A stretch of DNA of 64,000 bases from Pseudomonas sp. FP453 (GTDB lineage Bacteria; Pseudomonadota; Gammaproteobacteria; Pseudomonadales; Pseudomonadaceae), in NCBI RefSeq assembly GCF_030687495.1, contig NZ_CP117435.1, forward strand, positions 3,414,501 to 3,478,500, in the 5' to 3' direction. Both the position numbers and the translations under genes were made by a program. This document shows, piece after piece, positions 45,809 through 56,044 of this stretch (its first letter is position 1; every line of letters starts with the position of its first letter). A model generated the notes under the pieces. The model did no database searches and was not told where the DNA came from. It worked only from the letters and a program-made list of their open reading frames with translations.

Positions 45809-48316
45809 TCAGGGTAGCTCTCGGGCCAAAAATGGCGCAGTGCGGCTGGTTTTGTTTTTGGCCACGGTGTGTGGCGCTCCCTGAGCAACCACCTTCCCGC
45901 CCAAGTCCCCCGCCCCCGGCCCGATGTCGATCACCCAGTCACTCTGCGCCACCACACGCATCTCATGCTCCACCACAACCACGGTGTGCCCGGCGTCCAC
46001 CAGGTGGTTGAGCTGGCTGAGCAAGCGGTCCACATCCCGGGGATGCAGGCCGGTGGTCGGTTCATCGAGGACGTACAACGTGGCGCCCCGCGCATTGCGT
46101 TGCAGCTCCGTCGCCAGCTTGATGCGCTGCGCCTCGCCGCCGGACAGCTCGGTGGCCGGCTGGCCGAGGCGCAGGTAGCCCAGGCCGATGTCGCGCAGCA
46201 CCTGCAACGAGCGCAGCACGCTGGGTTGTTCGGCAAACACGTCGACGGCCTGCGCCACCGTCAGCCCCAGCACCTGGGCGATGCTCAAGCCTTGCCATTG
46301 GATGGCCAATGTCTCGGGGTTGTAGCGCGCGCCATGGCAGGTCGGGCACGGTGCGTAGACGCTGGGCATAAACAGCAGTTCCACGCTGACAAAGCCTTCA
46401 CCCTCGCAGTTCGGGCAGCGGCCCTTGGCGACGTTGAAGGAAAATTGCCCGGCATCGTAACCGCGCTTTTTCGCCGCGGGTGTCGCAGCAAACAGTTTGC
46501 GCACGTGGTCGAACAGCCCGGTATAGGTCGCGAGGTTGGAGCGCGGCGTGCGCCCGATGGGTTTCTGGTCCACCTGCACCAGCCGCCGGATCTGCTCCAG
46601 GCCGGCGCTGATACGCCCACCGCTGGTTTGCGGGGCGTCGTCTTCCAGGCTCGGCTCTTCATCGTTTTCGACCACGCGACCCAGGCCGCTGCCTACCAGC
46701 TCCAGCAGCGCCTGGCTGACCAGGCTGGACTTGCCCGAGCCAGAAATCCCGGTGACCGCCGTAAAGCAGCCCAGGGGGAAATCCACGCTCAGCGCCTTGA
46801 GATTGTTACGCGTCACGCCCTGCAGCTTCAGCCAGCCGCTGGGTTCACGGCGCGCCTGATGCGCCACGCGCTGCTCGGCAAACAGATACGACCGCGTCTG
46901 CGATGCCTGCACCTCCGCCAAACCGGCCGGCGGGCCGCTGTACAGCACCTGCCCGCCCTGCTCACCCGCTGCCGGCCCCACATCGATCAGCCAGTCGGCG
47001 CGGCGCATGGTTTCCAGGTCATGCTCCACCACAAACAACGAATTGCCCGCTGCTTTCAACCGTTCCAACGCGGTGAACAACGCCTCGCCATCGGCCGGAT
47101 GCAGCCCCGCCGACGGTTCATCCAGCACATAGATCACGCCAAACAGCTGGGAACCCAATTGCGTCGCCAGGCGCAAGCGTTGCAGTTCGCCGGACGACAA
47201 CGTCGGCGTGCTGCGCTCCAGGGACAAATAACCCAGGCCCAGCTCGGTCAAGGTGCTGACCCGCTCCAGCAGATCCTGGGCGATGCGTTGCGCGGCAAGG
47301 CGCTTTTCCACCGACAGGTGCATCTTGTCCTCCCCCGCCGCCACCGGTCGCAACAGTTCGGCCAGTTGGGTCAACGACAACTGCGACAACTCGCCAATGT
47401 CCACTCCGGCAAACTTCACCGACAGCGCCGCCTTGTTCAACCGCTTGCCCTCGCACAACGGGCAGGCGCTGCCCTGCATGAACTGTGACACGCGCTTTTT
47501 CATCAGCGCGCTTTGGCTATGGGTGAAGGTATGCAGGACGTAGCGCCGCGCACCGCTGAAAGTGCCCTGGTAGCTCGGCTCCAGCTTGCGCTTGAGCGCG
47601 TCGCGGGTTTGCTGCGGGGTAAAGCCGGCGTACACCGGCACGGTCGGGGTTTCTTCAGTGAACAGAATCCAGTCGCGCTGCTTTTTCGGCAGGTCACGCC
47701 AGGGAATGTCCACGTCATAACCCAGGGTCACGAGGATGTCCCGCTGGTTCTGGCCCTGCCACGCCAACGGCCAGGAAGCGACGGCGCGCTGGCGGATGGT
47801 CAGCGAAGGGTCCGGCACCATCAGTGCCTCGCTCACCTCATACACCCGGCCCAGGCCGTGGCATTGCGGGCACGCGCCCTGGGGCAGGTTGGGCGAAAAA
47901 TCCTCGGCATACAGCATCGCCTGCCCCGGCGGGTAGCTGCCGGCGCGGGAATAGAGCATGCGGATCAGGCTCGACAAGGTGGTGACGCTGCCTACCGATG
48001 AGCGCGCACTCGGCGTGCCGCGTTGTTGTTGCAGGGCCACGGCGGGTGGCAGGCCTTCGATGCTGTCCACATCCGGCACGCCGACCTGGTCGATCAGCCG
48101 CCGCGCATACGGCGCCACCGATTCGAAATACCGCCGCTGTGCCTCGGCATACACCGTGGAAAACGCCAGGGACGACTTGCCCGAACCCGACACCCCGGTA
48201 AACACCACCAGGGCATCCCGTGGAATATCCACATCGACGTTACGCAGGTTGTGCTCACGGGCGCCGCGCACCCGCACGAAACCGTGGAATTGAGGGATGT
48301 TGCGCTGTGAAGTCAT
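45809..48316 (-). CDS. UvrA paralogue (class with shortened signature domains)
   Basis: 835 residues, shorter than canonical UvrA (~940). Two ABC ATPase halves: Walker A GVSGSGKSSLAF (N) and GISGSGKSSLVSQ (C), ABC signatures TLSSGELQRLRLATQLG and ELSGGEAQRIKLATELQ, Walker B VLDEPSAGLHP and VLDEPTTGLHP, plus zinc-finger cysteine pairs CPQCHGLG, CPLCEGKR, CPNCEGEG and CPTCHGAR. Such additional UvrA proteins of Pseudomonas lack parts of the UvrB-binding/insertion region and may serve DNA-damage or drug tolerance rather than normal excision. Starts 9 bases after the stop of the sensor kinase gene, so possibly co-transcribed. Confidence 0.87.
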   Translation of the reverse strand: MTSQRNIPQFHGFVRVRGAREHNLRNVDVDIPRDALVVFTGVSGSGKSSLAFSTVYAEAQRRYFESVAPYARRLIDQVGVPDVDSIEGLPPAVALQQQRGTPSARSSVGSVTTLSSLIRMLYSRAGSYPPGQAMLYAEDFSPNLPQGACPQCHGLGRVYEVSEALMVPDPSLTIRQRAVASWPLAWQGQNQRDILVTLGYDVDIPWRDLPKKQRDWILFTEETPTVPVYAGFTPQQTRDALKRKLEPSYQGTFSGARRYVLHTFTHSQSALMKKRVSQFMQGSACPLCEGKRLNKAALSVKFAGVDIGELSQLSLTQLAELLRPVAAGEDKMHLSVEKRLAAQRIAQDLLERVSTLTELGLGYLSLERSTPTLSSGELQRLRLATQLGSQLFGVIYVLDEPSAGLHPADGEALFTALERLKAAGNSLFVVEHDLETMRRADWLIDVGPAAGEQGGQVLYSGPPAGLAEVQASQTRSYLFAEQRVAHQARREPSGWLKLQGVTRNNLKALSVDFPLGCFTAVTGISGSGKSSLVSQALLELVGSGLGRVVENDEEPSLEDDAPQTSGGRISAGLEQIRRLVQVDQKPIGRTPRSNLATYTGLFDHVRKLFAATPAAKKRGYDAGQFSFNVAKGRCPNCEGEGFVSVELLFMPSVYAPCPTCHGARYNPETLAIQWQGLSIAQVLGLTVAQAVDVFAEQPSVLRSLQVLRDIGLGYLRLGQPATELSGGEAQRIKLATELQRNARGATLYVLDEPTTGLHPRDVDRLLSQLNHLVDAGHTVVVVEHEMRVVAQSDWVIDIGPGAGDLGGKVVAQGAPHTVAKNKTSRTAPFLARELP

Positions 48317-48324
48317 GGTCAACC

Positions 48325-50025
48325 TTATCGCGCGGTGAGCACGCTGCGGACCCGTTGCGTCAGGGCTTCGGGGCTGTAGGGTTTGCTCAGCAGATGAATA
48401 TCGGGGCTCAGCAGATGATTGCTGGAAAGAATGTCGCGGGTGTGGCCCGAGGTGAACAGTACCCCCACGGGCGGGCTCTGTGCACGGGCCCAGTCGGCCA
48501 GGTCGGTGCTTTTGACGCGGCCTGGCATGACCACGTCGGTAAAAATCAGGTCCGGCAGCAAGCCGCCTTGCAACGCCTGCATGGCGCGGTCGCCGTCTTC
48601 GGCGGTGAGCACGGTGTAGCCCGATTGTTGCAGCAGTTCGACCACGGTCAGGCGCACGCCTTCATTGTCTTCCACCACCAGGATGGTTTCCTGGCCGCCG
48701 GCAGGCAGCACCTGGTCGATGTGCACATCGAGGCTTTCCGGTTCCAGGCTGTGGGGGAAATACATCTGCACCACCGTGCCCTTGCCCTCCTCGCTCCACA
48801 TCTCCACATGCCCGCCGCTTTGGCGCACAAAGCCAAACACCATGCTCAGGCCGAGGCCGGTGCCGTGGCCCTCGCGCTTGGTGGTGAAGAACGGCTCGAA
48901 CGCACGCTTGAGGGTGACCGGCGACATGCCAACCCCCGTATCGGTGACCGCCAGGCGTACGTACTCGCCAGGCTTGATGCTTTTACCTGCACAATCGGCG
49001 GGGTTGAGGATGATGTTTTCCCCGGTGATGCGGATCACGCCCTCGCCTTTCATCGCGTCGCGGGCGTTGATTGCCAGGTTGAGCAGCGCATTTTCCAGTT
49101 GGTTGCGATCGACATTGATAAACCAGGCATCCTGGGGCATCTGTACGTCGATATGGATGGTTTCCCCCAGCGCCCGCTGCAGCAACTCCCCCAAGCCCGC
49201 ATAGATGCGCTGCGGGTTGTACACCGCGGGCGACAACGGTTGGCGCCGGGCAAACGCGAGCAGTTGCGCCGACAGCTTGGCCCCGCGCTCCACCGCCGCA
49301 ATCGCCGCCGCCACGCGGCGCTGCACCTGTACGTTGTCCGGCTCGTGGCGCGCCAGCAGGTGCAGGTTGCCGGCGATCACTTGCAGCAGGTTATTGAAGT
49401 CGTGGGCCACGCCGCCGGTGAGACCGCCGATGGCTTCCAGTTTCTGCGACTGGCGCAACTGCTCCTCGGCGGCGGAGCGCGCCTGCACTTCGTCGGCCAC
49501 GCGCTGTTCAAGATTATGGGTGAGTTCCTGGCGCAGGCGCTCGGAATGCACGTGTTCGGTGGTTTCGACCACAATCGCCAACACCCCGGCCGGCTGCTGT
49601 TGATCGCCGGCGACCGGGCTGTAGTAGAGGTCCAGCCACACGGTTTCCGGCTGGCCGTTGCGCAGCAATACCAGGTCCTTGTTGTTGAACGACAAGGTGC
49701 CGCCCGCCAGGCAGGTGTCCACCACATGCCGGTTGAAGTCGGCGACTTCCGGCCAGCCCAGCTCCACCGGCGTGCCCAGCAGGTACGGGTGGCGGCCGCC
49801 GGCAAAGCGCGAATAACTGTCGTTGTAGATCATGTAGCCCAGCCGCCCCCACAGCATCACCATGGGCACGGGGGACGCCAGCAACATCTGCACGTTGCAG
49901 GCCAGGCTGGTGGACCAGCGGTCAATCGGCCCCAGGTCGGTGGCCGACCAGTCGAACGCGCGAATGCGCTCGGCCATTTCACCGGCCCAGCCTTCGCAGC
50001 CGTGGGGGTTGGATAAAAACTGCAT
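48325..50025 (-). CDS. Hybrid PAS sensor histidine kinase/response regulator
   Basis: 566 residues, soluble. N-terminal PAS-like part (FDWSATDLGPIDRWSTSLACNVQMLLASPVPMVMLWG) strikingly like the start of the broken kinase at 20855, then a PAC segment, coiled coil, HisKA H-box GGVAHDFNNLLQVIAGN, HATPase with NARDAMKGEG, DTGVGMSP, GTGLGLSMVFGF, and a receiver with EDN and phospho-acceptor Asp in LIFTDVVMPG. Lower copy of the two-paralogue pair in this window. Its signal and downstream partner are unknown; it precedes the uvrA paralogue in the same direction. Confidence 0.88.
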   Translation of the reverse strand: MQFLSNPHGCEGWAGEMAERIRAFDWSATDLGPIDRWSTSLACNVQMLLASPVPMVMLWGRLGYMIYNDSYSRFAGGRHPYLLGTPVELGWPEVADFNRHVVDTCLAGGTLSFNNKDLVLLRNGQPETVWLDLYYSPVAGDQQQPAGVLAIVVETTEHVHSERLRQELTHNLEQRVADEVQARSAAEEQLRQSQKLEAIGGLTGGVAHDFNNLLQVIAGNLHLLARHEPDNVQVQRRVAAAIAAVERGAKLSAQLLAFARRQPLSPAVYNPQRIYAGLGELLQRALGETIHIDVQMPQDAWFINVDRNQLENALLNLAINARDAMKGEGVIRITGENIILNPADCAGKSIKPGEYVRLAVTDTGVGMSPVTLKRAFEPFFTTKREGHGTGLGLSMVFGFVRQSGGHVEMWSEEGKGTVVQMYFPHSLEPESLDVHIDQVLPAGGQETILVVEDNEGVRLTVVELLQQSGYTVLTAEDGDRAMQALQGGLLPDLIFTDVVMPGRVKSTDLADWARAQSPPVGVLFTSGHTRDILSSNHLLSPDIHLLSKPYSPEALTQRVRSVLTAR

Positions 50026-50135
50026 CGGTTGGCTCTGTGCGCAAAGAAGACATCGTCAAGTTTTTGGAGCGCTGCAAACGCAGATGGTTTCACCGCATCT
50101 ACGTTAGGCGCTAAACCGCACAGGCACCACCGCCC

Positions 50136-53100
50136 TCAGTGAAAATCCCGGCTGCGCACAGGAATCCCGTCCAGCAGCGGCGTAAGGTCGGTCAAGCGCC
50201 CGGCGATCAGGTGCCGCACCTCGCCCACCGCTTCCCAGCGCCCGTCCACTTTCAGCAGGCGCGAGCCCACCAGCGCCTGGCGTTGGCGCTCGGCGAGGTC
50301 GCGCCAGACCACCACATTGAGGTTGCCGAACTCGTCCTCCAGGGTGACAAAGGTCACCCCGCTCGCCGTGCCGGGGCGCTGACGACCGGTGACCAACCCC
50401 GCCACGCTGACAGTGCGCCCATGCTCCACCGCCATCAGCTCCTCGGAACTGCGACAGCGCCGCTTGCGCAGTTCGGCGCGCAGCAATGCCAGCGGATGCG
50501 GGCCCAGGGTGGTGCCGACCGTCGCGTAGTCGGCCTGCACGTCCTCGCCCACCGTCGGCACTGGCAGTTCCACCACTGCCTCGTCGGGACTTGGCAAACC
50601 CGCAAACAGCCCGAGCTGCTTGTGCACCCCGGCCACCTCCCAACGCGCCGCATGCCGGTTGCCCGCCAAGGCACGCAAGGCGCCGGCATCGGCCAGCAAG
50701 GCCTGGGCGCGGGCATCCAACCCGGCGCGTTCGTCGAGATCGGCAATGTCACTGAACAGGCGACGCTGGCGCACCGCCTCGATGCGCCGCCCATCCTCCT
50801 CGCGAAACCCCGCGATCATGCGCAAGCCCATGCGAATCGCCGGTTGCGCGCCGTCGATGGGTTCCAGGCTGCAATCCCAATCGCTGGCCTGCACATCCAC
50901 CGGGCGGATCTGCAAGTGATGGCGCCGCGCGTCTTGCAGGATCTGGTCCGGGCTGTAGAAGCCCATGGGCCAGCTGTTGATCAGCGCACAGGCGAAGGCC
51001 GCCGGTTCGTGGCACTTGAGCCAGCAACTGGCGTAGGTCAGCAAGGCGAAACTGGCCGCGTGGGATTCGGGAAAGCCATAACTGCCAAAGCCCTTGATCT
51101 GCTCGAAGATCTGCGCGGCGAAGGCTTCGCTGTAGCCGTTTTTCAGCATGCCCGTGCGCAGGCGCGCCTGATGCGGTTCCAGGCCGCCGTGACGTTTCCA
51201 CGCGGCCATGGAACGGCGCAACTGGTCCGCCTCGCCGGGGCCGTAATCGGCGGCAACCATGGCGATCTGCATGACCTGCTCCTGGAACAGTGGAATGCCC
51301 AGGGTGCGTTCCAGCACCGCTTTCAACTCCGGTGAGGGATAGGTGGTTTCTTCCTCTTTATTCCGCCGCCGCAGGTACGGGTGCACCATGCCGCCCTGGA
51401 TCGGCCCCGGGCGCACAATCGCCACTTCAATCACCAGGTCGTAGAACGTCTGCGGTTTCAGGCGCGGCAACATCGACATCTGCGCCCGCGACTCGATCTG
51501 GAATACGCCGATGGTGTCGGCCTTGCTGATCATCGCGTAGGTGGCCGGGCATTCCTTGGGAATGCTCGCCAACGCCAGGTCCAGATGACGATGGCGGCGC
51601 AACAGGTCGAAGCAGCGGCGGATCGCACTGAGCATGCCGAGGGCAAGGATATCCACCTTGAGCAGGCCGACGGCGTCGAGGTCGTCCTTGTCCCACTGGA
51701 TGATGGTGCGTTCGGCCATGGCGGCGTTTTCCACCGGCACCAGGGTGTCCAGCGGGTACTCGGAAATCACGAAGCCGCCAGGGTGCTGGGACAGGTGCCG
51801 GGGGAAACCGATCAATTGCTGGGTCAGCGTCAGCACGCGGCGCAGGATCGGGCTGTCCGGGTCAAAGCCGCCCTCGCGCAGACGCTCCAGGGGCGGCGCC
51901 TCGTCGCTCCAGCGCCCGCAGCACTCGGCCAGGGCGTTGACCTGATCCGGCGGCAAGCCCAGGGCCTTGGCCACGTCGCGCACCGCGCCGGCGCCGTGGT
52001 AACTGCTGACCACCGCCGTCAGCGCCGCGCGCGTGCGGCCGTAGCGCTGGAACACGTACTGCAGCACTTCTTCGCGGCGCTCGTGTTCGAAGTCCACGTC
52101 AATGTCCGGCGGCTCGTTGCGCTCGCGCGACAGGAAGCGCTCGAACAGCATGCTCGTCAGGCTCGGGTTGATCTCGGTGATGCCCAAGGCAAAACACACC
52201 GCCGAGTTGGCCGCCGAGCCCCGGCCCTGGCACAGGATCGAACGGCTGCGGGCGAAGCGCACAATGTCGTGCACGGTGAGGAAGTAGCTTTCGTAACCCA
52301 GCTCGCTGATCAGTTGCAGCTCGTTGTTGATCTGCTGCAAGGTCTTTGCATCGATGCCCTCGGGCCAGCGCTGGGCGATGCCCTCTTCGGTCACGGCGCG
52401 CAACCAGGATTTGGCGTCGTGGCCGGCGGGCACCAGTTCGCGTGGGTAGTGGTAGCGCAACTGGCTGAGGTCGAAGGTGCAACGGCGGGCGATGGTTTCC
52501 GTTTCGTCGAGCAAGGCTTGCGGGTACAGCGCGGCCAGGGCGTCGAGGCTGCGCAGGTGCCGCTCGCCGTTGGGATGCAGGCGCGTGCCGGCTTCGGCCA
52601 CCGGCACGTGATAGCGGATGGCGGTCATGGTGTCTTGCAGGGCGCGGCGGCCACGGGCATGCATGTGCACATCGCCGCAAGCGACGGCCGGGAGGTGCAG
52701 GCTGGCAGCCAGTTGCAGGCGTTGTTGCACGTGGCGCGCATCGTCCTGGCCACAATGCAGCTGCACCGCCAGCCACAGGCGTTCGGCGAAGGTGTGGCGC
52801 AGCCATTGGATATCGGCCTGGGTGTCGGTGTCTGTGGCGACCCACAGCGCCAACAGGCCGGGCAGCGGTTGCTCGAAGTCTTCTCGCAGCAGGCGATAGC
52901 TGCCCTTTTCAGCGCGACGCCGGGCCAGGGTGATCAAGCGACACAGCTGCTGGTAGCCGCTGAGATTTTCCACCAGCAGCACCACTTTCGGGCCGTTGTC
53001 GATGCGCATCTCGCTGCCGATAATCAGCGGCAGCTCCACCGCTTTCGCCGCCTGCCACGCACGCACAATGCCCGCCAGGGTGCACTCATCGGTGATCGCC

Positions 53101-53207
53101 AGGGCGCTGTAGCCCTGGTGCTTGGCCCGTTCGAACAGCTCCAGCGCCGTGGATGCACCGCGCTGGAAGCTGAAATTCGACAGGCAATGCAGCTCGGCGT
53201 AACTCAT
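50136..53207 (-). CDS. dnaE2: Error-prone DNA polymerase DnaE2 (ImuC)
   Basis: 1023 residues from ATG 53207, overlapping the imuB stop (ATGA). PHP domain at the start ([29 protein letters not shown]), polymerase palm with the catalytic aspartates in [32 protein letters not shown], later HHH-type helices and an OB fold ([27 protein letters not shown]). C-family translesion polymerase acting with ImuA and ImuB in SOS-induced mutagenesis. It lacks the long C-terminal replisome-binding part of DnaE1, as expected. Confidence 0.95.
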   Translation of the reverse strand: MSYAELHCLSNFSFQRGASTALELFERAKHQGYSALAITDECTLAGIVRAWQAAKAVELPLIIGSEMRIDNGPKVVLLVENLSGYQQLCRLITLARRRAEKGSYRLLREDFEQPLPGLLALWVATDTDTQADIQWLRHTFAERLWLAVQLHCGQDDARHVQQRLQLAASLHLPAVACGDVHMHARGRRALQDTMTAIRYHVPVAEAGTRLHPNGERHLRSLDALAALYPQALLDETETIARRCTFDLSQLRYHYPRELVPAGHDAKSWLRAVTEEGIAQRWPEGIDAKTLQQINNELQLISELGYESYFLTVHDIVRFARSRSILCQGRGSAANSAVCFALGITEINPSLTSMLFERFLSRERNEPPDIDVDFEHERREEVLQYVFQRYGRTRAALTAVVSSYHGAGAVRDVAKALGLPPDQVNALAECCGRWSDEAPPLERLREGGFDPDSPILRRVLTLTQQLIGFPRHLSQHPGGFVISEYPLDTLVPVENAAMAERTIIQWDKDDLDAVGLLKVDILALGMLSAIRRCFDLLRRHRHLDLALASIPKECPATYAMISKADTIGVFQIESRAQMSMLPRLKPQTFYDLVIEVAIVRPGPIQGGMVHPYLRRRNKEEETTYPSPELKAVLERTLGIPLFQEQVMQIAMVAADYGPGEADQLRRSMAAWKRHGGLEPHQARLRTGMLKNGYSEAFAAQIFEQIKGFGSYGFPESHAASFALLTYASCWLKCHEPAAFACALINSWPMGFYSPDQILQDARRHHLQIRPVDVQASDWDCSLEPIDGAQPAIRMGLRMIAGFREEDGRRIEAVRQRRLFSDIADLDERAGLDARAQALLADAGALRALAGNRHAARWEVAGVHKQLGLFAGLPSPDEAVVELPVPTVGEDVQADYATVGTTLGPHPLALLRAELRKRRCRSSEELMAVEHGRTVSVAGLVTGRQRPGTASGVTFVTLEDEFGNLNVVVWRDLAERQRQALVGSRLLKVDGRWEAVGEVRHLIAGRLTDLTPLLDGIPVRSRDFH

Positions 53208-54619
53208 GCAAACCAGCCTTGCAGCCACAGTCCATCATTCTGGCCCACGGTGCGATAGGCCCAGCCTTGCTGGCCGGCGCGGGTCTGGATCAGGTAGTAG
53301 TCGCGGCGGATATCGGCGCCGTTCCACCAACCGGATTCGATACGCTCCGGCCCCATGAGGACCTGGAGGCCCTGCTCGGCGAGCAAGGTCGGTTCGCTCA
53401 GCAACCAGCCGGGGCGCTGGACTTTATCCAGGGTTGGGCCGGGGCGACTGTCGGCCGCCGCTTGCCAGGCGCATTCGGGGCGGTGGTCGGCGTGAAAACG
53501 CAGGCCCTGCACCGCGTCATCCCCCAGCCGTGCACGCAGGCGTTCGCGCAATTGCTCCCACGGCAGGGTTTGTTGCGGGCGGTCGTCGAACAGGTCCTGG
53601 CGTTGCGGCACAAATACCGGCAGGTCCTCGGCCACCAGGCGAAAACCGCGCACGGGCGAGGTGACTTGCACTTGCTCCAGGCGCCCACGGGCCAGTTCGA
53701 ACAGCATCGCCGGTTCGCGCTCGGCGCTGAGCAGGCCGACCTTGATCACGCTGTCCGGCGCCTGGGCATGCTCCAGGTGCAGGTCGAAACGCTGCACGCC
53801 ACTGTCGCGCCCACAGAGGAAGGCGGACAGATCGCCGGTCAAGCGGCGCAAGGGAAACAGCAGCGCCTGATGGGATTGCACGTCGAAATTCAACTCGATG
53901 CGCACATCGAACTGATCCGGCGGCTGATAAAACGCCAGGGCCAACGGGCGCTGCCCGCTCAGGGCGTCCAGGTGCTTGAGCAGGCTGGCGTCAAAGCGTC
54001 GCGCCAGCGTATGCCGGGGCAACGCCTGCACCTGGGCCAGGGTGCGCAGGCCCATGCGCGACAAGGCCGTGGCTGCCTGCGGGTCGAGGCCGGCGCGGTC
54101 GATGGGCAGCGGCGCCAGGGCTTGCATCAAGCGTTCATCATCGGCCACGGCCAGGCCGTCGTAGAGATTGGCCAGCACCCGCGCTGCGGCCGGGTTGGGC
54201 GCGGCGACGATGCGGTGACGAAAGCCCAGTTCCGTCAGTTCCGCGCGCAAACGGGCTTCGAACTGCGGCCACGGGCCGAACAGGCCCAGGCTCGATTCGA
54301 TCTCGAACAACAAGGCACGCGGGTAATACAGGCTGACCTGGGAGCTGAAACGGTAGGCCCAGGCCGCGAGGAATTGCTGCCAGCGCTCGATCTCGGCGGG
54401 GTCGTATTCGGCGCTGGCAAACGTCTTGGCCAGGGCATGGGCCGCCGTCAGCGACTGGCCGGGGCGCAGGCCCAGGGCGCGGGCGGCGTCATTGACAGTT
54501 TGCAGCACGCGGCGCTGCGGCGTGCCGGCCAGCAGGGCCAGTGGCTGGTCCGGCTCGGGGTGCACACGCTGCACCCCGTCCAGCGCCAATTGCGGGAAGA
54601 CAATACACACCCAGCGCAT
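53204..54619 (-). CDS. imuB: ImuB, inactive Y-family polymerase subunit
   Basis: 471 residues from ATG 54619 (the open frame to 54673 overlaps imuA). Y-family fold with palm, fingers and little-finger domains, but the metal-binding acidic residues of true DinB enzymes are missing (start [14 protein letters not shown] instead of a D-x-D motif), a known trait of ImuB, which serves as a scaffold binding the beta clamp, ImuA and DnaE2. Part of the lexA2-imuA-imuB-dnaE2 operon. Confidence 0.93.
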   Translation of the reverse strand: MRWVCIVFPQLALDGVQRVHPEPDQPLALLAGTPQRRVLQTVNDAARALGLRPGQSLTAAHALAKTFASAEYDPAEIERWQQFLAAWAYRFSSQVSLYYPRALLFEIESSLGLFGPWPQFEARLRAELTELGFRHRIVAAPNPAAARVLANLYDGLAVADDERLMQALAPLPIDRAGLDPQAATALSRMGLRTLAQVQALPRHTLARRFDASLLKHLDALSGQRPLALAFYQPPDQFDVRIELNFDVQSHQALLFPLRRLTGDLSAFLCGRDSGVQRFDLHLEHAQAPDSVIKVGLLSAEREPAMLFELARGRLEQVQVTSPVRGFRLVAEDLPVFVPQRQDLFDDRPQQTLPWEQLRERLRARLGDDAVQGLRFHADHRPECAWQAAADSRPGPTLDKVQRPGWLLSEPTLLAEQGLQVLMGPERIESGWWNGADIRRDYYLIQTRAGQQGWAYRTVGQNDGLWLQGWFA

Positions 54620-54626
54620 GCCAACC

Positions 54627-55241
54627 TCAGTGCCCGGCCAGGGCAATCGGCGCCGGATGGGCCAGGCCGCCACGGCACTTGAGCACCCGCACTTGCGCGG
54701 GCTTGGTCTCGACCGCCAGACGCAAGGCAGCGGGCGATGAGTTGATCGCCTCGCTCAAAGAACGCCAGGCAAACGCCAGGGTCTGCCCGGTTTCCGCCGC
54801 CACCTGCAAGCGGCGCAACGCGCGATCATCGGCCTTGCGCGGCCAGCACAATACCGCGCCGCAACTGCCGGAACGCAGGCATTGCTCCACCGCCCACAGC
54901 GCATCACGTTCATCGGCCTGGATCACCGAGAGCAGGCGCAGATCCACCCCGGCGTTCTGCCAGGCGTGGGGATACGGCGTGTAGGGCGGCGCCACCAACA
55001 CAATGCGCTCCCCGGCCTTGGACAAGCGCGCCAGGGTCGGCAGGACCAGTTGCAACTCGCCGACGCCTTCCTTGGCCATGAGAATTTCACTCAAGGCCGC
55101 CTCCGGCCAACCGCCGCTGGGCAACACCGCGTCCAGCGCCTTGAGCCCGGTGGGGTGCACGCTGGCGGGTGGCGCGGCGGGCCGGCCTTTCCACACGCGG
55201 CCGCCATTGAACAGCGTGTCCAACGCAACGACGGCGCCCAT
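54627..55241 (-). CDS. imuA: ImuA, RecA-like mutasome subunit
   Basis: 204 residues: MGAVVALDTLFNGGRVWKG, VHPTGLKALDAVLPSGGWPEAALSEILMAKEGVGELQLVLPTLARL, IVLVAPPYTPYPHAWQNAGVDLRLLSVIQ, matching ImuA (SulA/RecA-fold). The P-loop is degenerate. The start overlaps the lexA2 stop by one base, so it is translationally coupled. Required with ImuB for damage-induced mutagenesis. Confidence 0.92.
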   Translation of the reverse strand: MGAVVALDTLFNGGRVWKGRPAAPPASVHPTGLKALDAVLPSGGWPEAALSEILMAKEGVGELQLVLPTLARLSKAGERIVLVAPPYTPYPHAWQNAGVDLRLLSVIQADERDALWAVEQCLRSGSCGAVLCWPRKADDRALRRLQVAAETGQTLAFAWRSLSEAINSSPAALRLAVETKPAQVRVLKCRGGLAHPAPIALAGH

Positions 55242-55858
55242 CAGCCCTGCCTCACCAGGCCGCAGAACACCCCTTCGATCGCCAGGTCCTGGTCAGGCTT
55301 GACCACGATGGGTTGATACGCCGGGTTGCGCGGCAGCAAGCGCACGCTGTCGCCATGGCGCTCGAAACGCTTGATGGTCACTTCGCCGTCCAGGCGCGCC
55401 ACCACAATCTGCCCGTTCAAGGCTTCGGCACTGCGGCGTACGCCCACCAGGTCGCCATCGAGGATGCCGTCTTCGATCATCGAATCGCCCTGTACCCGCA
55501 GCAGGTAATCCGGGGTTTTCGCAAAGGTGGCGGGGTCCAGTTGCAGGCGGCTGTGCACGTCGGCATCGGCGCCAATCGGCAAGCCCGCCGCGACACGGCC
55601 GAGTACCGGCACATCCAGCCACTCGGGCCGCGCCGGCTGGTTGAGCAGGCGAATGCCGCGCGCCTGGTTGGGGTTGACCTCGATAAAGCCGGCTTCGGTC
55701 AACGCCAGCACATGCTTGCGCGCCACGCTGCGCGAGGCAAAACCGAACGCCTCGGCGATCTCGGCGAGGCTGGGGGGCTGGCCTTGTTGCGCGATACGGT
55801 CGCGGATAAAGGTCAGGATGGCGGTACGGCGGGGAGTGAGAGTCGTCATGGAGTACAT
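55241..55858 (-). CDS. lexA2: LexA2 repressor of the imu operon
   Basis: 205 residues if started at ATG 55858 (MYSMTTLTPRR), favoured by AGGAG at 5-base spacing; ATG 55849 is the alternative. Winged-helix part: TPRRTAILTFIRDRIAQQGQPPSLAEIAEAFGF..; cleavage site Ala-Gly in VAAGLPIG; catalytic Ser in RVQGDSMIEDG and Lys in VARLDGEVTIKRF. RecA-assisted self-cleavage relieves repression of the operon lexA2-imuA-imuB-dnaE2. The operator GTAC-N4-GTAC overlaps the start codons, giving autoregulation. Confidence 0.93.
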   Translation of the reverse strand: MYSMTTLTPRRTAILTFIRDRIAQQGQPPSLAEIAEAFGFASRSVARKHVLALTEAGFIEVNPNQARGIRLLNQPARPEWLDVPVLGRVAAGLPIGADADVHSRLQLDPATFAKTPDYLLRVQGDSMIEDGILDGDLVGVRRSAEALNGQIVVARLDGEVTIKRFERHGDSVRLLPRNPAYQPIVVKPDQDLAIEGVFCGLVRQG

Positions 55859-55867
55859 TTGTACTCC
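55850..55867. promoter_or_regulatory. LexA2 operator overlapping the lexA2 start
   Basis: GGAGTACA-TT-TGTACTCC type dyad; its core GTAC-N4-GTAC agrees with the GTAC-N4-GTGC-like site described for LexA2 of P. putida. The AGGAG ribosome site and the ATG at 55858 lie inside it, so repressor binding would block both. Confidence 0.7.
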
Positions 55868-56044
55868 TGTGGGAAATTTCTGACAATAGCCGCCAGTCGT
55901 ATGGGGGCACACAAGGGCTGTTGAAACGTCCCACGCTACTGCCGGATTAGCTCTACTGCCCTGCCCTGGGAACCTCTGCAAAGTCTTTCGCCTGATTTCA
56001 CCGTGCGAGGGAGTGCAGATGAGTGTTGTTGTGAGTGATGTGTC

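Noticed and set aside
55850..55867. Canonical LexA1 (CTGT-N8-ACAG) box
   Set aside because: The dyad lacks CTG/CAG ends of the canonical SOS box and fits the LexA2-type GTAC core instead.
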